Part shown: positions 1-4,970 of the stretch, piece after piece | Position numbering within the stretch: position 1 is the stretch's first letter | How the letters are laid out: every line of letters starts with the position of its first letter | Assembly: GCA_002497025.1 (NCBI GenBank) | Contig: DAMG01000085.1 | Coordinates: 1 to 8,313, forward strand | Direction of reading: 5' to 3' | DNA from: Euryarchaeota archaeon UBA126 | GTDB taxonomy: Archaea > Thermoplasmatota > Poseidoniia > Poseidoniales > Thalassarchaeaceae | Length of the DNA stretch: 8,313 nt | Translations under genes and position numbers: made by a program | The notes under the pieces: model-generated | Told to the model about the DNA's origin: nothing | Databases searched by the model: none | The model's input: the letters and a program-made list of their open reading frames with translations, nothing else

Positions 1-1
1 A

Positions 2-157
2 GAAATGGAAGATTGGATGGATACAACAGGCAAGGATTACGGCGATGAAAACACTGGTGTTGCCAATGTTGTAAACAGTCTAGATATGATTACTTGGTGG
101 GCCATGTTGACATTTTTCCATTGTGATGAGCAGCCTATTTTCAACGCCCTTCTTTGA
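2..157 (+). CDS. C-terminal end of an unidentified protein (partial)
   Basis: An open frame enters from the left edge and runs 51 codons to a TGA at 155-157. The other two forward frames are closed by stops within about 75 bases. The visible tail is acidic at first (EMEDWMDTTGKDYGDEN) and then more hydrophobic, with a WW pair (ITWWAMLTFF), ending in FNALL. I do not recognise a family and no catalytic motif is visible. A real gene end is favoured by G-rich first codon positions and by the lack of a competing frame. The fragment is short, so chance openness is possible. Its relation to the HNH module downstream is unknown; 169 bases separate them. Confidence 0.5.
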   Translation, partial: EMEDWMDTTGKDYGDENTGVANVVNSLDMITWWAMLTFFHCDEQPIFNALL

Positions 158-185
158 ATTTCGCAATTTTGCTAAACTTCAAGAA

Positions 186-198
186 CGGCTGCTAGCCG
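186..198. repeat. Inverted repeat cggct-gct-agccg
   Basis: Perfect 5-bp arms (186-190 and 194-198) around a 3-nt loop, in the region upstream of the HNH module. On its own it is short enough to be chance. It is noted because four further symmetric or repeated elements follow within about 115 bases. Confidence 0.4.
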
Positions 199-223
199 GC
201 GGTTAGTGAATCGATGCCGTTGG

Positions 224-235
224 GAGACCAGTCTC
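224..235. repeat. Inverted repeat gagac-ca-gtctc
   Basis: Perfect 5-bp arms (224-228, 231-235) separated by 2 nt. The loop is too short for a good RNA hairpin, so a DNA-level protein-binding palindrome is the more natural reading if it has a function. Confidence 0.4.
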
Positions 236-254
236 AGGTGGAACGGGTCGATTT

Positions 255-267
255 GAGTCATTGACTC
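255..267. repeat. Perfect palindrome gagtca-t-tgactc
   Basis: Arms of 6 bp (255-260 and 262-267) with a single central base. Such odd-spaced dyads are typical operator shapes for dimeric DNA-binding proteins. A 1-nt loop rules out a simple RNA hairpin. It lies about 60 bases upstream of the first start codon of the HNH module, a plausible operator position. Function is inferred only from symmetry and place. Confidence 0.45.
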
Positions 268-271
268 GCTT

Positions 272-289
272 GGCGTAACTGGTGACGCC
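272..289 (+). repeat. Imperfect hairpin ggcgt...acgcc
   Basis: Arms ggcgt (272-276) and acgcc (285-289) pair perfectly. Inside them one a:g mismatch is followed by an ac/gt pairing, leaving a 2-nt apex. It could form in RNA with a small internal mismatch. It sits between the 255-267 palindrome and the tandem 8-mer. Confidence 0.35.
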
Positions 290-296
290 TCGTAGA

Positions 297-312
297 TGGC
301 CACTTGGCCACT
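297..312. repeat. Tandem 8-mer tggccact x2
   Basis: The octamer tggccact occurs twice back to back (297-304, 305-312), each copy containing the palindrome tggcca. It ends 3 nt before the SD region of the 34-aa cistron. It could be a slippage duplication or a pair of half-sites. No other copy was noticed in the window. Confidence 0.5.
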
Positions 313-315
313 ATG

Positions 316-321
316 AGGTGA
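316..321 (+). promoter_or_regulatory. Ribosome binding site of the 34-aa cistron
   Basis: Aggtga (316-321, within gaggtgaa) is followed 5 nt later by TTG at 327. The position decides the start: an in-frame GTG at 318 lies within this SD, and a GTG at 282 has no SD ahead of it. The same aggtg core and similar spacing recur before the next two cistrons. Confidence 0.6.
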
Positions 322-326
322 ATACC

Positions 327-431
327 TTGACAGATATTAATTTTGAAAAAACTAGAAGCCCTGCCCGAGATTGTACGAAGCTCCCTCTGAGTAAGGGAAG
401 AATATGCTTACTCGGGAGGTGCGTTAATTGA
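327..431 (+). CDS. 34-aa Cys-containing leader peptide/micro-protein, coupled to HNH gene
   Basis: TTG start at 327 after the SD at 316-321; 34 codons; TGA at 429-431. The product starts MTDINFEKTRSPARDC and ends LLGRCVN. It is basic, with cysteines at 16, 27 and 32, and has no signal peptide or membrane segment. I do not recognise a family. The stop overlaps the TTG start of the HNH gene (T-TGA, 428-431), the geometry of translational coupling. Codons 19 to 30 encode a hairpin whose 3' arm contains the HNH gene's SD, so translation of this frame should open that SD. It may therefore be a cis-acting leader peptide, a functional small protein, or both. An upstream start at GTG 282 (49 aa) is possible but lacks an SD. 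Confidence 0.6.
   Translation: MTDINFEKTRSPARDCTKLPLSKGRICLLGRCVN
381..418 (+). promoter_or_regulatory. Hairpin sequestering the HNH gene's SD
   Basis: Two stem blocks are visible: gagtaag (389-395) pairs with cttactc (407-413) over an 11-nt loop, and ctccc (381-385) pairs with gggag (414-418) below a 3-nt one-sided bulge (386-388). That makes 12 base pairs. The lower stem includes most of the SD ggaggtg (415-421) of the HNH gene at 428. The element lies inside the reading frame of the 34-aa cistron, so a ribosome translating that frame would disrupt it. The pairing is seen directly; the regulatory role is inferred. Confidence 0.6.
415..421 (+). promoter_or_regulatory. Ribosome binding site of the HNH gene
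   Basis: A strong SD, ggaggtg, lies 6 nt before the TTG at 428 and supports that codon as the start. The first five bases of the motif are paired in the hairpin at 381-418. Confidence 0.7.
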
Positions 432-979
432 ATTGGCTTAGGCACCATAGAGTGTGGTATAACCAAAGACTGCCCAAAGCCGAGCCAATTGAAAGGGATA
501 GAAAAACTAAGATTTTGGATGCTGGAGATGGTGTTGCTTGTCGACTTTGTGGGCGGGGGACAAAGAGGTATCCACACGAAACTCTCGACTCTTCAAAGCC
601 TGATGCTACGACAATTGAGCATAAACTTCCCGAAGCTGCGGGGGGAACAACAGAAGACTGGAATCTAGCAATCAGTTGTTGGATTTGTAACACTGCATTA
701 GGCAATATGTTTGGGAAATTGATTGGTAAATATCAGCGCGATATATACCAAGTACCTCGTAAAGAATTGGAAGATTTTCTTCGTTTTCATTGGTACCCAA
801 AACCGTCTGTGAATCCTATTCTTTGGAAAGAATTGGAGGGTGAGATTGCCCGGATGGAAGAGGAAGGTAAGAGCGACTCGCAATCGCTCTCTACAATTAC
901 AGTGGCTGAGGAAAGTCGGGATTTAGCGAACTCTATGTTCTCAGAGAACAGCGATAGACGAAAGGAGGTGAAAGCATAG
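428..979 (+). CDS. HNH endonuclease-like protein (zinc-binding)
   Basis: 183 aa, TTG start with SD ggaggtg. It carries the HNH/beta-beta-alpha-metal layout with a structural zinc site: C38-x2-C41, then E64-H65 (TIEHKLPEAAGG), N79 (WNLAISC), then C84-x2-C87-N88 followed by TALGN. Acidic/His, Asn and the final C-x2-C-N pattern match the HNH nuclease family, so metal-dependent DNA (or RNA) cleavage is expected. The N-terminal 35 residues are basic and could bind nucleic acid. The C-terminal part (about 105-183) has no recognised domain and ends in a charged, low-complexity tail. Both ends overlap neighbouring micro-cistrons (TTGA at the start, ATAG at the end). No methyltransferase, ATPase or transposase lies alongside, so restriction, homing, mobile-element and defence roles all remain open. 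Confidence 0.85.
   Translation: MNWLRHHRVWYNQRLPKAEPIERDRKTKILDAGDGVACRLCGRGTKRYPHETLDSSKPDATTIEHKLPEAAGGTTEDWNLAISCWICNTALGNMFGKLIGKYQRDIYQVPRKELEDFLRFHWYPKPSVNPILWKELEGEIARMEEEGKSDSQSLSTITVAEESRDLANSMFSENSDRRKEVKA
964..971 (+). promoter_or_regulatory. Ribosome binding site of the 29-aa cistron
   Basis: Ggaggtga (964-971, within aaaggaggtgaaa) is a near-perfect anti-SD match placed inside the last codons of the HNH gene, 4 nt before ATA at 976. Its presence at a gene end is the main evidence that a further cistron begins here despite the lack of ATG, GTG or TTG. Confidence 0.65.
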
Positions 980-1065
980 GAAAGAAAGGAAGTGGCGGAA
1001 AGCCAAGCACTACTGGAAATAAATCCGGTGGAGGCAGAAGCAATAACGCTCCACGAAAGAAGTGA
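976..1065 (+). CDS. 29-aa Gly/Lys/Ser-rich basic peptide with probable ATA start
   Basis: The frame ATA-GGA-AAG-AAA starts at 976 and stops at TGA 1063-1065. The predicted product reads MGKKGSGGKPSTTGNK, then SGGGRSNNAPRKK: very basic, Gly/Ser/Asn-rich, with no hydrophobic segment, probably disordered and able to bind nucleic acid. The in-frame stop at 955-957 leaves no ATG, GTG or TTG upstream; the only plausible initiator after the strong SD is ATA, which overlaps the HNH stop as ATAG. This mirrors the TTGA overlap at the other end of the HNH gene. The alternatives are an ATG-to-ATA mutation that has weakened or silenced the gene, or a base error. I cannot assign a family. Its place and coupling suggest it is made together with the HNH protein. 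Confidence 0.5.
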   Translation: MGKKGSGGKPSTTGNKSGGGRSNNAPRKK

Positions 1066-1087
1066 ATAATTAGTCCCGGGTATGACT

Positions 1088-1615
1088 CTAAACTACCCAC
1101 TCTATTGAGAGGTGGATTTCGTTTCTTCTCATGAAGGGTAGAGTTGACATTGGGTTGTCATATACTGCCAGTTTTGCAATACCTGATGTTGTTAGTCCCT
1201 CTGCTTCGACTAGTTTGCGTAGTTTCTTCTGTAGTCTCAGTGACTTACTTGGGCGAGAGAGGCCAGAGAATTTCAGGACGGCAACCACTTCTCCTTCTAC
1301 ATGGAGTAATTCAACACCTGAATCGTTTGGTTTCGGGAGATCTTCTATTTTGTGTTCTGATGGCATTGTGAAGGCCATGAGAGATTCGTTACCAGATTCC
1401 CACATGTGAACGGGAGCAGTCATTGCTATGCTTTGTTGCCGTTCGTTTCCTCCAAAGATATACCCCGCAATTCTTCTGAAAGGCCGGGACGATTCTCCAT
1501 AGTTCATCCCACCAGTAGACACTCTGGCCTGAATAGTATCGACATATTTTCTGACTTCAAAACCACGATACTTTTGCAGTAATTCGTAGGCGGGCTCCTC
1601 GTAATTCTCCGCCAT
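1088..1615 (-). CDS. SOUL-family haem-binding protein
   Basis: 175 aa, close to the usual length of a single SOUL domain. Family hallmarks in order: an N-terminal YEEPAYELLQKYRGFEVRKY strand pair, F46-R-R-I-A-G-Y-I-F-G-G, the signature IAMTAPV (63-69), FTMPSEHKIEDLPKPND (82-98), a VVAVLKFSG strand, and the C-terminal YDNPMSTLPFMRRNE block. There is no signal peptide, so it is probably cytoplasmic. SOUL/HEBP proteins bind haem or other tetrapyrroles; the role in archaea and bacteria is not settled. It is the last gene of the minus-strand run, 8 nt after the M50 protease gene, so co-expression with it is likely. The ATG start gives the expected family N-terminus. Its 3' end faces the HNH module with 22 bases between stops. 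Confidence 0.9.
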   Translation of the reverse strand: MAENYEEPAYELLQKYRGFEVRKYVDTIQARVSTGGMNYGESSRPFRRIAGYIFGGNERQQSIAMTAPVHMWESGNESLMAFTMPSEHKIEDLPKPNDSGVELLHVEGEVVAVLKFSGLSRPSKSLRLQKKLRKLVEAEGLTTSGIAKLAVYDNPMSTLPFMRRNEIHLSIEWVV

Positions 1616-1623
1616 CTTTGTCC

Positions 1624-2490
1624 CTATCCTAACATACTAGGCAATATATTCGTATTGAACCAATACAGGCCAGCAATGATAGCGACCCATATCCAATAAA
1701 CTGAGTTGGACCAAGTCTTGACTTTTCTTCCATCAAGTGGTCCTAATGGTATCATATTGAATGCTGCAAGAACCCAGTTACCCCATATCCAAAAATAAAG
1801 AAGACCTCTTGGTTCACCTTGCCATTCAAATGTAAAATCGGTTGTTTCGAGCCCGAGAGCGATTAATCCGATGCCCATCCCCCACAATACGATGTTGCTG
1901 ATGGGTCCGGCGAGTGCGATTTTTCCAAATTGTTCCTTGGTTGTATTTCCCATCACCATTACTGCGCCCGGGGCCATGAATACGACTCCAGTTATTGCAG
2001 CAAAAATAACTCCAAATCTCAGACCTCCGGGGGATGCTCTGAATTCGGCCCAACAACCATATCTTCGCGCAGAGAATTTGTGAGCTAATTCATGAACGAT
2101 GAAGGCGGGTGCTGCCGGGATAATGAAAAATATGCCATTTCGAATGAAATTTGATAGTGTGAAGGTAGGCGGAAAAAATATTCCGTTAACAGACATGAAG
2201 GCTAAGGCGAATGAGAATGCAATTATTGCCATTATAAGATGTTGAATTTCAATCTTTGAAAAGTGCCATATTGAGCCCTTGTGTATGTAGACTCTTCTTG
2301 GTTGGGGCTCCTCGCCAAAAACTCGGAAGAACGGTTGGCCGCCTTGACCATTGCTCGCGAATACGACTCTGACGTGGGGCTGTCTCCAATTGCCATCATC
2401 CCTCGCCTTAGTATGGCTTCCTGGAGAACGTGTACGCTCGAATGGATCATCTTCCAAGCGCGAGGCGCGAGGGTCTCTCTCCGCTGCCAT
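1624..2490 (-). CDS. M50 (site-2 protease-type) membrane metalloprotease
   Basis: 288 aa. The first 80 residues are hydrophilic and rich in Arg and Asp. About six hydrophobic segments follow (near 84-106, 116-132, 157-181, 192-212, 229-245 and 265-285). The zinc motif HELAH is at 133-137 (H133, E134, H137), and the third ligand is D253 in the NMIPLGPLDG block (245-254); both are diagnostic of M50 intramembrane proteases. No PDZ or CBS domain is present, so it is a minimal form. Site-2 proteases cut membrane-embedded substrates such as anti-sigma factors or membrane-bound regulators; the substrate here is unknown. The gene sits between a zinc-ribbon protein (43-nt gap) and the SOUL gene (8-nt gap), most likely in one operon. 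The ATG at 2490 is the only in-frame ATG ahead of the membrane domain, with only a weak SD-like gagtgag. Confidence 0.9.
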   Translation of the reverse strand: MAAERDPRASRLEDDPFERTRSPGSHTKARDDGNWRQPHVRVVFASNGQGGQPFFRVFGEEPQPRRVYIHKGSIWHFSKIEIQHLIMAIIAFSFALAFMSVNGIFFPPTFTLSNFIRNGIFFIIPAAPAFIVHELAHKFSARRYGCWAEFRASPGGLRFGVIFAAITGVVFMAPGAVMVMGNTTKEQFGKIALAGPISNIVLWGMGIGLIALGLETTDFTFEWQGEPRGLLYFWIWGNWVLAAFNMIPLGPLDGRKVKTWSNSVYWIWVAIIAGLYWFNTNILPSMLG

Positions 2491-2533
2491 TGCTTATCTC
2501 ACTCTTCTCGTCTCGTTTGAAGGCTCGTTATTC

Positions 2534-3046
2534 TCAATTCTCATCGAGTAATTCACCAACCTCATCCAACAAATCTTCCCATGTCGGCGCTTCAGGCCTT
2601 GTTGCAGTACCGAACATTTGCAACATTTCCTCTCTCTCCTCGGCGTCTGGAGCGCGTTCAGCCCAGGGGTTCTGATTTGCAACTTCACGAATAATCGACT
2701 TGTCCTTCTTGGCTCTCTGTGCGGCGAATCGCGCCTCTACTTGTTCCATCGTTATGACTTGCTCTACTCCTTGATGAGCGTCGATAAGGCGGACGTAATT
2801 TAGCATGAATTCTCCATGTTCACTGTCGTCGATATATTTGCCGGGATCTGCTAACATGGTTACCTGCTCACGTGCTAGGCGTTCTGCCTTCGTAGTCGCA
2901 GGTCCAGAAGTCAATTTGTCTCGTGCCTTTGCGTGTGAGTCTATGCACTGTCTACAACGCTCGCTTCCTGCGATATCCGAGGCATCGCAAGTAAGGCAGC
3001 AAACTGCGAATCCCATTTGCTCCATAGCTCGTCGCGGTAATGACAT
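2534..3046 (-). CDS. Small zinc-ribbon-like protein of unknown function
   Basis: 170 aa. Near the N-terminus is C17-x2-C20-x10-C31-x2-C34 with an extra C16 and H38, a likely zinc-binding knuckle pair. The rest is charged and predominantly helical in character, with no membrane segment, ending in an acidic helix (WEDLLDEVGELLDEN). I do not recognise a named family. The frame is closed by a TAG four codons upstream of ATG 3046; later in-frame ATGs at 3025 and 3016 would also keep the cysteines, and none has an SD. The gene follows the lipoprotein hydrolase gene by 53 bases and precedes the M50 gene by 43. The upstream TATA-like motif predicts a leader of about 25 nt from ATG 3046. A role as regulator or partner of the protease is possible but unsupported beyond context. 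Confidence 0.75.
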   Translation of the reverse strand: MSLPRRAMEQMGFAVCCLTCDASDIAGSERCRQCIDSHAKARDKLTSGPATTKAERLAREQVTMLADPGKYIDDSEHGEFMLNYVRLIDAHQGVEQVITMEQVEARFAAQRAKKDKSIIREVANQNPWAERAPDAEEREEMLQMFGTATRPEAPTWEDLLDEVGELLDEN

Positions 3047-3092
3047 GGGTAGAGGTCGCTATAGACTCTGAAAGATGAATGCTCCCGCTAAA

Positions 3093-3104
3093 TGATATCT
3101 CAAG
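3093..3104 (-). promoter_or_regulatory. TATA-like promoter element upstream of the zinc-ribbon gene
   Basis: On the minus strand this reads cttgagatatca. The same motif lies about 25 nt before the lipoprotein gene start at 4902. It overlaps the stop codon of the lipoprotein gene and is centred about 50 nt upstream of ATG 3046, which would give a short leader. This would make an internal promoter for the three downstream genes. Confidence 0.4.
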
Positions 3105-3113
3105 CCTCGTATT
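3093..3113. repeat. Copy A of a 21/22-nt dispersed repeat
   Basis: Tgatatctcaagcct followed by cgtatt. It matches copy B (4922-4943) except for one substitution (g/a) and one extra g in B. Both copies are placed upstream of minus-strand genes, which fits a shared promoter rather than a mobile repeat. Confidence 0.55.
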
Positions 3114-4902
3114 GAGGTGTGATAAGGACGTTTGAGCCATCCCTATCAATAAGAGGTGCTTCAAACACAGATAGCGAAGGGAGGATGTGGACCGTGCATG
3201 CATTTCCACAGGCAGGGGCCAAGTAGTCTTGTCCTTGATCACTGAAGATGAAACGAAGACCGTGGCCGGCAGGAAGTAGCGCGTCTATCCCTTGGAACTC
3301 CATCAACATGGTTATTTGCTCGCCTGGAATAACTGTCTGTGGCTCATACCCTCCTTCGTAATATCTCACATCCATGGTAGCATGGCCAATGCGCATTCCC
3401 GTTTCGGCATCCTGCATTTCGATGAATATTTGTCCGCCATCGAAAGAAGGAACTGCAGAAAGATGAAGCGTTGGTAGACCGGAAATATGGAGGTCTGTAT
3501 CTTCGTTTATTGATGGGCATTCTACCACGACTGTTAGGCCGCCGCCAACAACTGATGGACCGCCGCCAACAAATACACCATCATTGACACATTCACTGAG
3601 TGGAAGAGTGAATGGTTCGCTATCTTGTGGAGGCCAAGTCTCCTCTATCCTCCATTGTCCATCATTCCTTTGGATCTGAGCATCTAAGGTCGGTTTGGGG
3701 CCCCTTTCTTGTAGATAATATTCGAACCATTCGAAAAGATCCTGCGCCCAATCCCATCTTGTCATGTTTGATAGGGCTTCGTAACCATATCCCGGGTCAA
3801 CTCCTTCATGGCTGTTAATCTGGTCTGGGTAATGGTGGCCCCATTGACCTAGCATGCCTCGAATTTCGAATCCTGCATCGATATAGGTCTGGTACCAGTT
3901 AGTCCCTGGTGGTCCGCCGAAAACTTGGTGCGGATCGACGTTCCAATCCTGCATTCCTTGGACCCAGTATACACTTCCGTTCCAATTTAGAAATGCTTTG
4001 TCAACATGGCTTCTCTCATCATAATAATTTTCCATATATGGGTCCATTTCCCCTGCGATATAAGTCACAGGTCCTGCAAATATTCCCTCTACTATATCGG
4101 GACATATATTATCAAAATCATCCTCATCGTAGTCTACAGTACTGGAAAAATAGTTCATGTGCATAATTTGGCTTCTTGCCTCTGCACTGCCGTTTTTGTA
4201 AAGAAGAGGGTGTAATGCTGTGGTTCCTGAAACTGGCACTATTGTCTTCAGATACTCACTTCCGATTGCGGCTGCTTCCCACTGCGTTGCTCCTTCATAC
4301 GATTTGCCGTATAGTCCGACATTACCATTGCTCCAATTCTGACTTCCCAACCACTCCACGGCAGAATGTATCCCCAAACCTTCCCCGGCACCTCTGTAGT
4401 CGAAACACCCGCTGGATTCCTCTGTGCCAAATACTGCCACTTGCGCCATAGCGTAGCCATGTGGTACGAAGTTTTCGAATATGAATTCACCACGACCAGC
4501 GCTTACAACATTTGTTGGAGATGATTCGCTGCCTTGCGCGCCATAATCAAAGTAAGGGCTGATGATTGCTATTACAGGTACCTGTTCTCCATCGAGAGTA
4601 TTGTTTGGTAGCCAGTAAGAAAGGTGTACTGTTGACTGAGAGGGGCCGGTCTCCCACACATCACTGGTGTCTACTTCGATGTAAGCTTCTGCAACTTCCA
4701 ATGCTTGGTACGGTCCGGGATTTAGAAGGAAGGACATTGAATCGTCCATCTGCCATTCCAAGGTGTGTCTTTCCCAAATTGAAGCATAGGGGGATTCTTC
4801 GATTGGAGTTGATGATTCTTCATCGGCCCAGAATACGCAGCCTGAGAGGCTCGTGGTCAACAGTAGCAAAACTGCCGCCCTCGCGTACGTACGCCGCCTC
4901 AT
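3100..4902 (-). CDS. Secreted lipoprotein hydrolase, CocE/X-Pro dipeptidyl-peptidase (S15) family
   Basis: 600 aa from ATG 4902. The N-terminus is a classic lipoprotein signal: MRRRTYARAAVLLLL, then lipobox LSGC with C22 as the lipidated residue. This fixes the start; a longer frame to 5007 would bury the signal behind 35 residues and run through the divergent promoter region. The alpha/beta-hydrolase triad is visible: nucleophile S201 in GKSYEG, D319 in GMQDWNVD, and H356 or H357 in GQWGHHYPD. A C-terminal beta-sandwich (about 430-600) matches the family layout. Members cleave X-Pro dipeptides, esters or amides; the exact substrate cannot be told. It should be anchored outside the cell, taking part in breakdown of peptides or other dissolved matter. 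There is no SD; a TATA-like box 25 nt upstream suggests leaderless transcription. First gene of the minus-strand run. Confidence 0.88.
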   Translation of the reverse strand: MRRRTYARAAVLLLLTTSLSGCVFWADEESSTPIEESPYASIWERHTLEWQMDDSMSFLLNPGPYQALEVAEAYIEVDTSDVWETGPSQSTVHLSYWLPNNTLDGEQVPVIAIISPYFDYGAQGSESSPTNVVSAGRGEFIFENFVPHGYAMAQVAVFGTEESSGCFDYRGAGEGLGIHSAVEWLGSQNWSNGNVGLYGKSYEGATQWEAAAIGSEYLKTIVPVSGTTALHPLLYKNGSAEARSQIMHMNYFSSTVDYDEDDFDNICPDIVEGIFAGPVTYIAGEMDPYMENYYDERSHVDKAFLNWNGSVYWVQGMQDWNVDPHQVFGGPPGTNWYQTYIDAGFEIRGMLGQWGHHYPDQINSHEGVDPGYGYEALSNMTRWDWAQDLFEWFEYYLQERGPKPTLDAQIQRNDGQWRIEETWPPQDSEPFTLPLSECVNDGVFVGGGPSVVGGGLTVVVECPSINEDTDLHISGLPTLHLSAVPSFDGGQIFIEMQDAETGMRIGHATMDVRYYEGGYEPQTVIPGEQITMLMEFQGIDALLPAGHGLRFIFSDQGQDYLAPACGNACTVHILPSLSVFEAPLIDRDGSNVLITPQYEA

Positions 4903-4911
4903 AGAGGCGGC
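4893..4911. repeat. Perfect 8-bp palindrome centred on the lipoprotein gene start
   Basis: Gccgcctc (4893-4900) and gaggcggc (4904-4911) are exact inverse copies with a 3-nt spacer. The ATG of the lipoprotein gene (4902-4900, minus strand) lies at the centre. In a leadered mRNA the GC-rich stem would hide the start codon; if transcription is leaderless, only a DNA-level operator role is possible. Confidence 0.55.
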
Positions 4912-4921
4912 CGGAAGGAGG

Positions 4922-4934
4922 TGATATCTCAAAC
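4922..4934 (-). promoter_or_regulatory. TATA-like promoter of the lipoprotein gene
   Basis: On the minus strand this reads gtttgagatatca, centred about 25 nt before ATG 4902. Archaeal TATA boxes lie about 26 nt before the transcription start, so the predicted start falls at or next to the ATG. The lack of an SD agrees with a leaderless mRNA. Confidence 0.45.
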
Positions 4935-4943
4935 CTGCGTATT
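4922..4943. repeat. Copy B of a 21/22-nt dispersed repeat
   Basis: Tgatatctcaaacct followed by gcgtatt, the near-identical partner of copy A at 3093-3113. It lies in the 68-bp divergent region between the lipoprotein hydrolase and the MFS exporter. Confidence 0.55.
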
Positions 4944-4949
4944 CAAAGA
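4939..4949 (+). promoter_or_regulatory. Possible TATA-like promoter of the MFS gene
   Basis: Gtattcaaaga is AT-rich and centred about 27 nt before GTG 4971, which has no SD. This is consistent with a leaderless transcript, but the match to a TATA consensus is modest. Confidence 0.3.
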
Positions 4950-4970
4950 CCCAGTGCAACCGGTTAAACT

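Larger units (their letters stand above)
158..326. other. Intergenic region rich in short inverted repeats
   Basis: No convincing gene is seen here. The stretch carries several short perfect or near-perfect inverted repeats, listed separately, and a tandem 8-mer. It precedes a cistron whose SD is at 316-321, so it should hold the promoter and 5' leader of the HNH module. A clear TATA box is not visible. The run tttgagtcatt at 252-262 partly resembles the ttgagatatca motif found upstream of minus-strand genes in this window, but that is weak evidence. No tRNA-like arms were found. Confidence 0.5.

Noticed and set aside
158..326. Possible CRISPR array, tRNA or intron in the repeat-rich upstream region.
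   Set aside because: The repeats differ from each other and are 5-8 bp, with no regular spacing. No T-arm or anticodon-arm pattern and no group I/II core elements were found.
424..705. Open frame of 93 codons antisense to the HNH gene.
   Set aside because: It lies opposite a frame with clear zinc and HNH motifs, and its product has no domain-like pattern. It is a shadow of the coding strand.
1066..1090. Terminator between the HNH module and the SOUL gene.
   Set aside because: Only a cccggg palindrome and short AT runs are present; there is no stable hairpin with a T tract on either strand.
4915..4925. Aaggaggtgat, a perfect SD on the + strand and, on the minus strand, a match to the 3' end of 16S rRNA.
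   Set aside because: No start codon follows at a usable distance on the + strand, and there is no further rRNA similarity beyond these 11 bases. It is most likely chance within the divergent promoter region.
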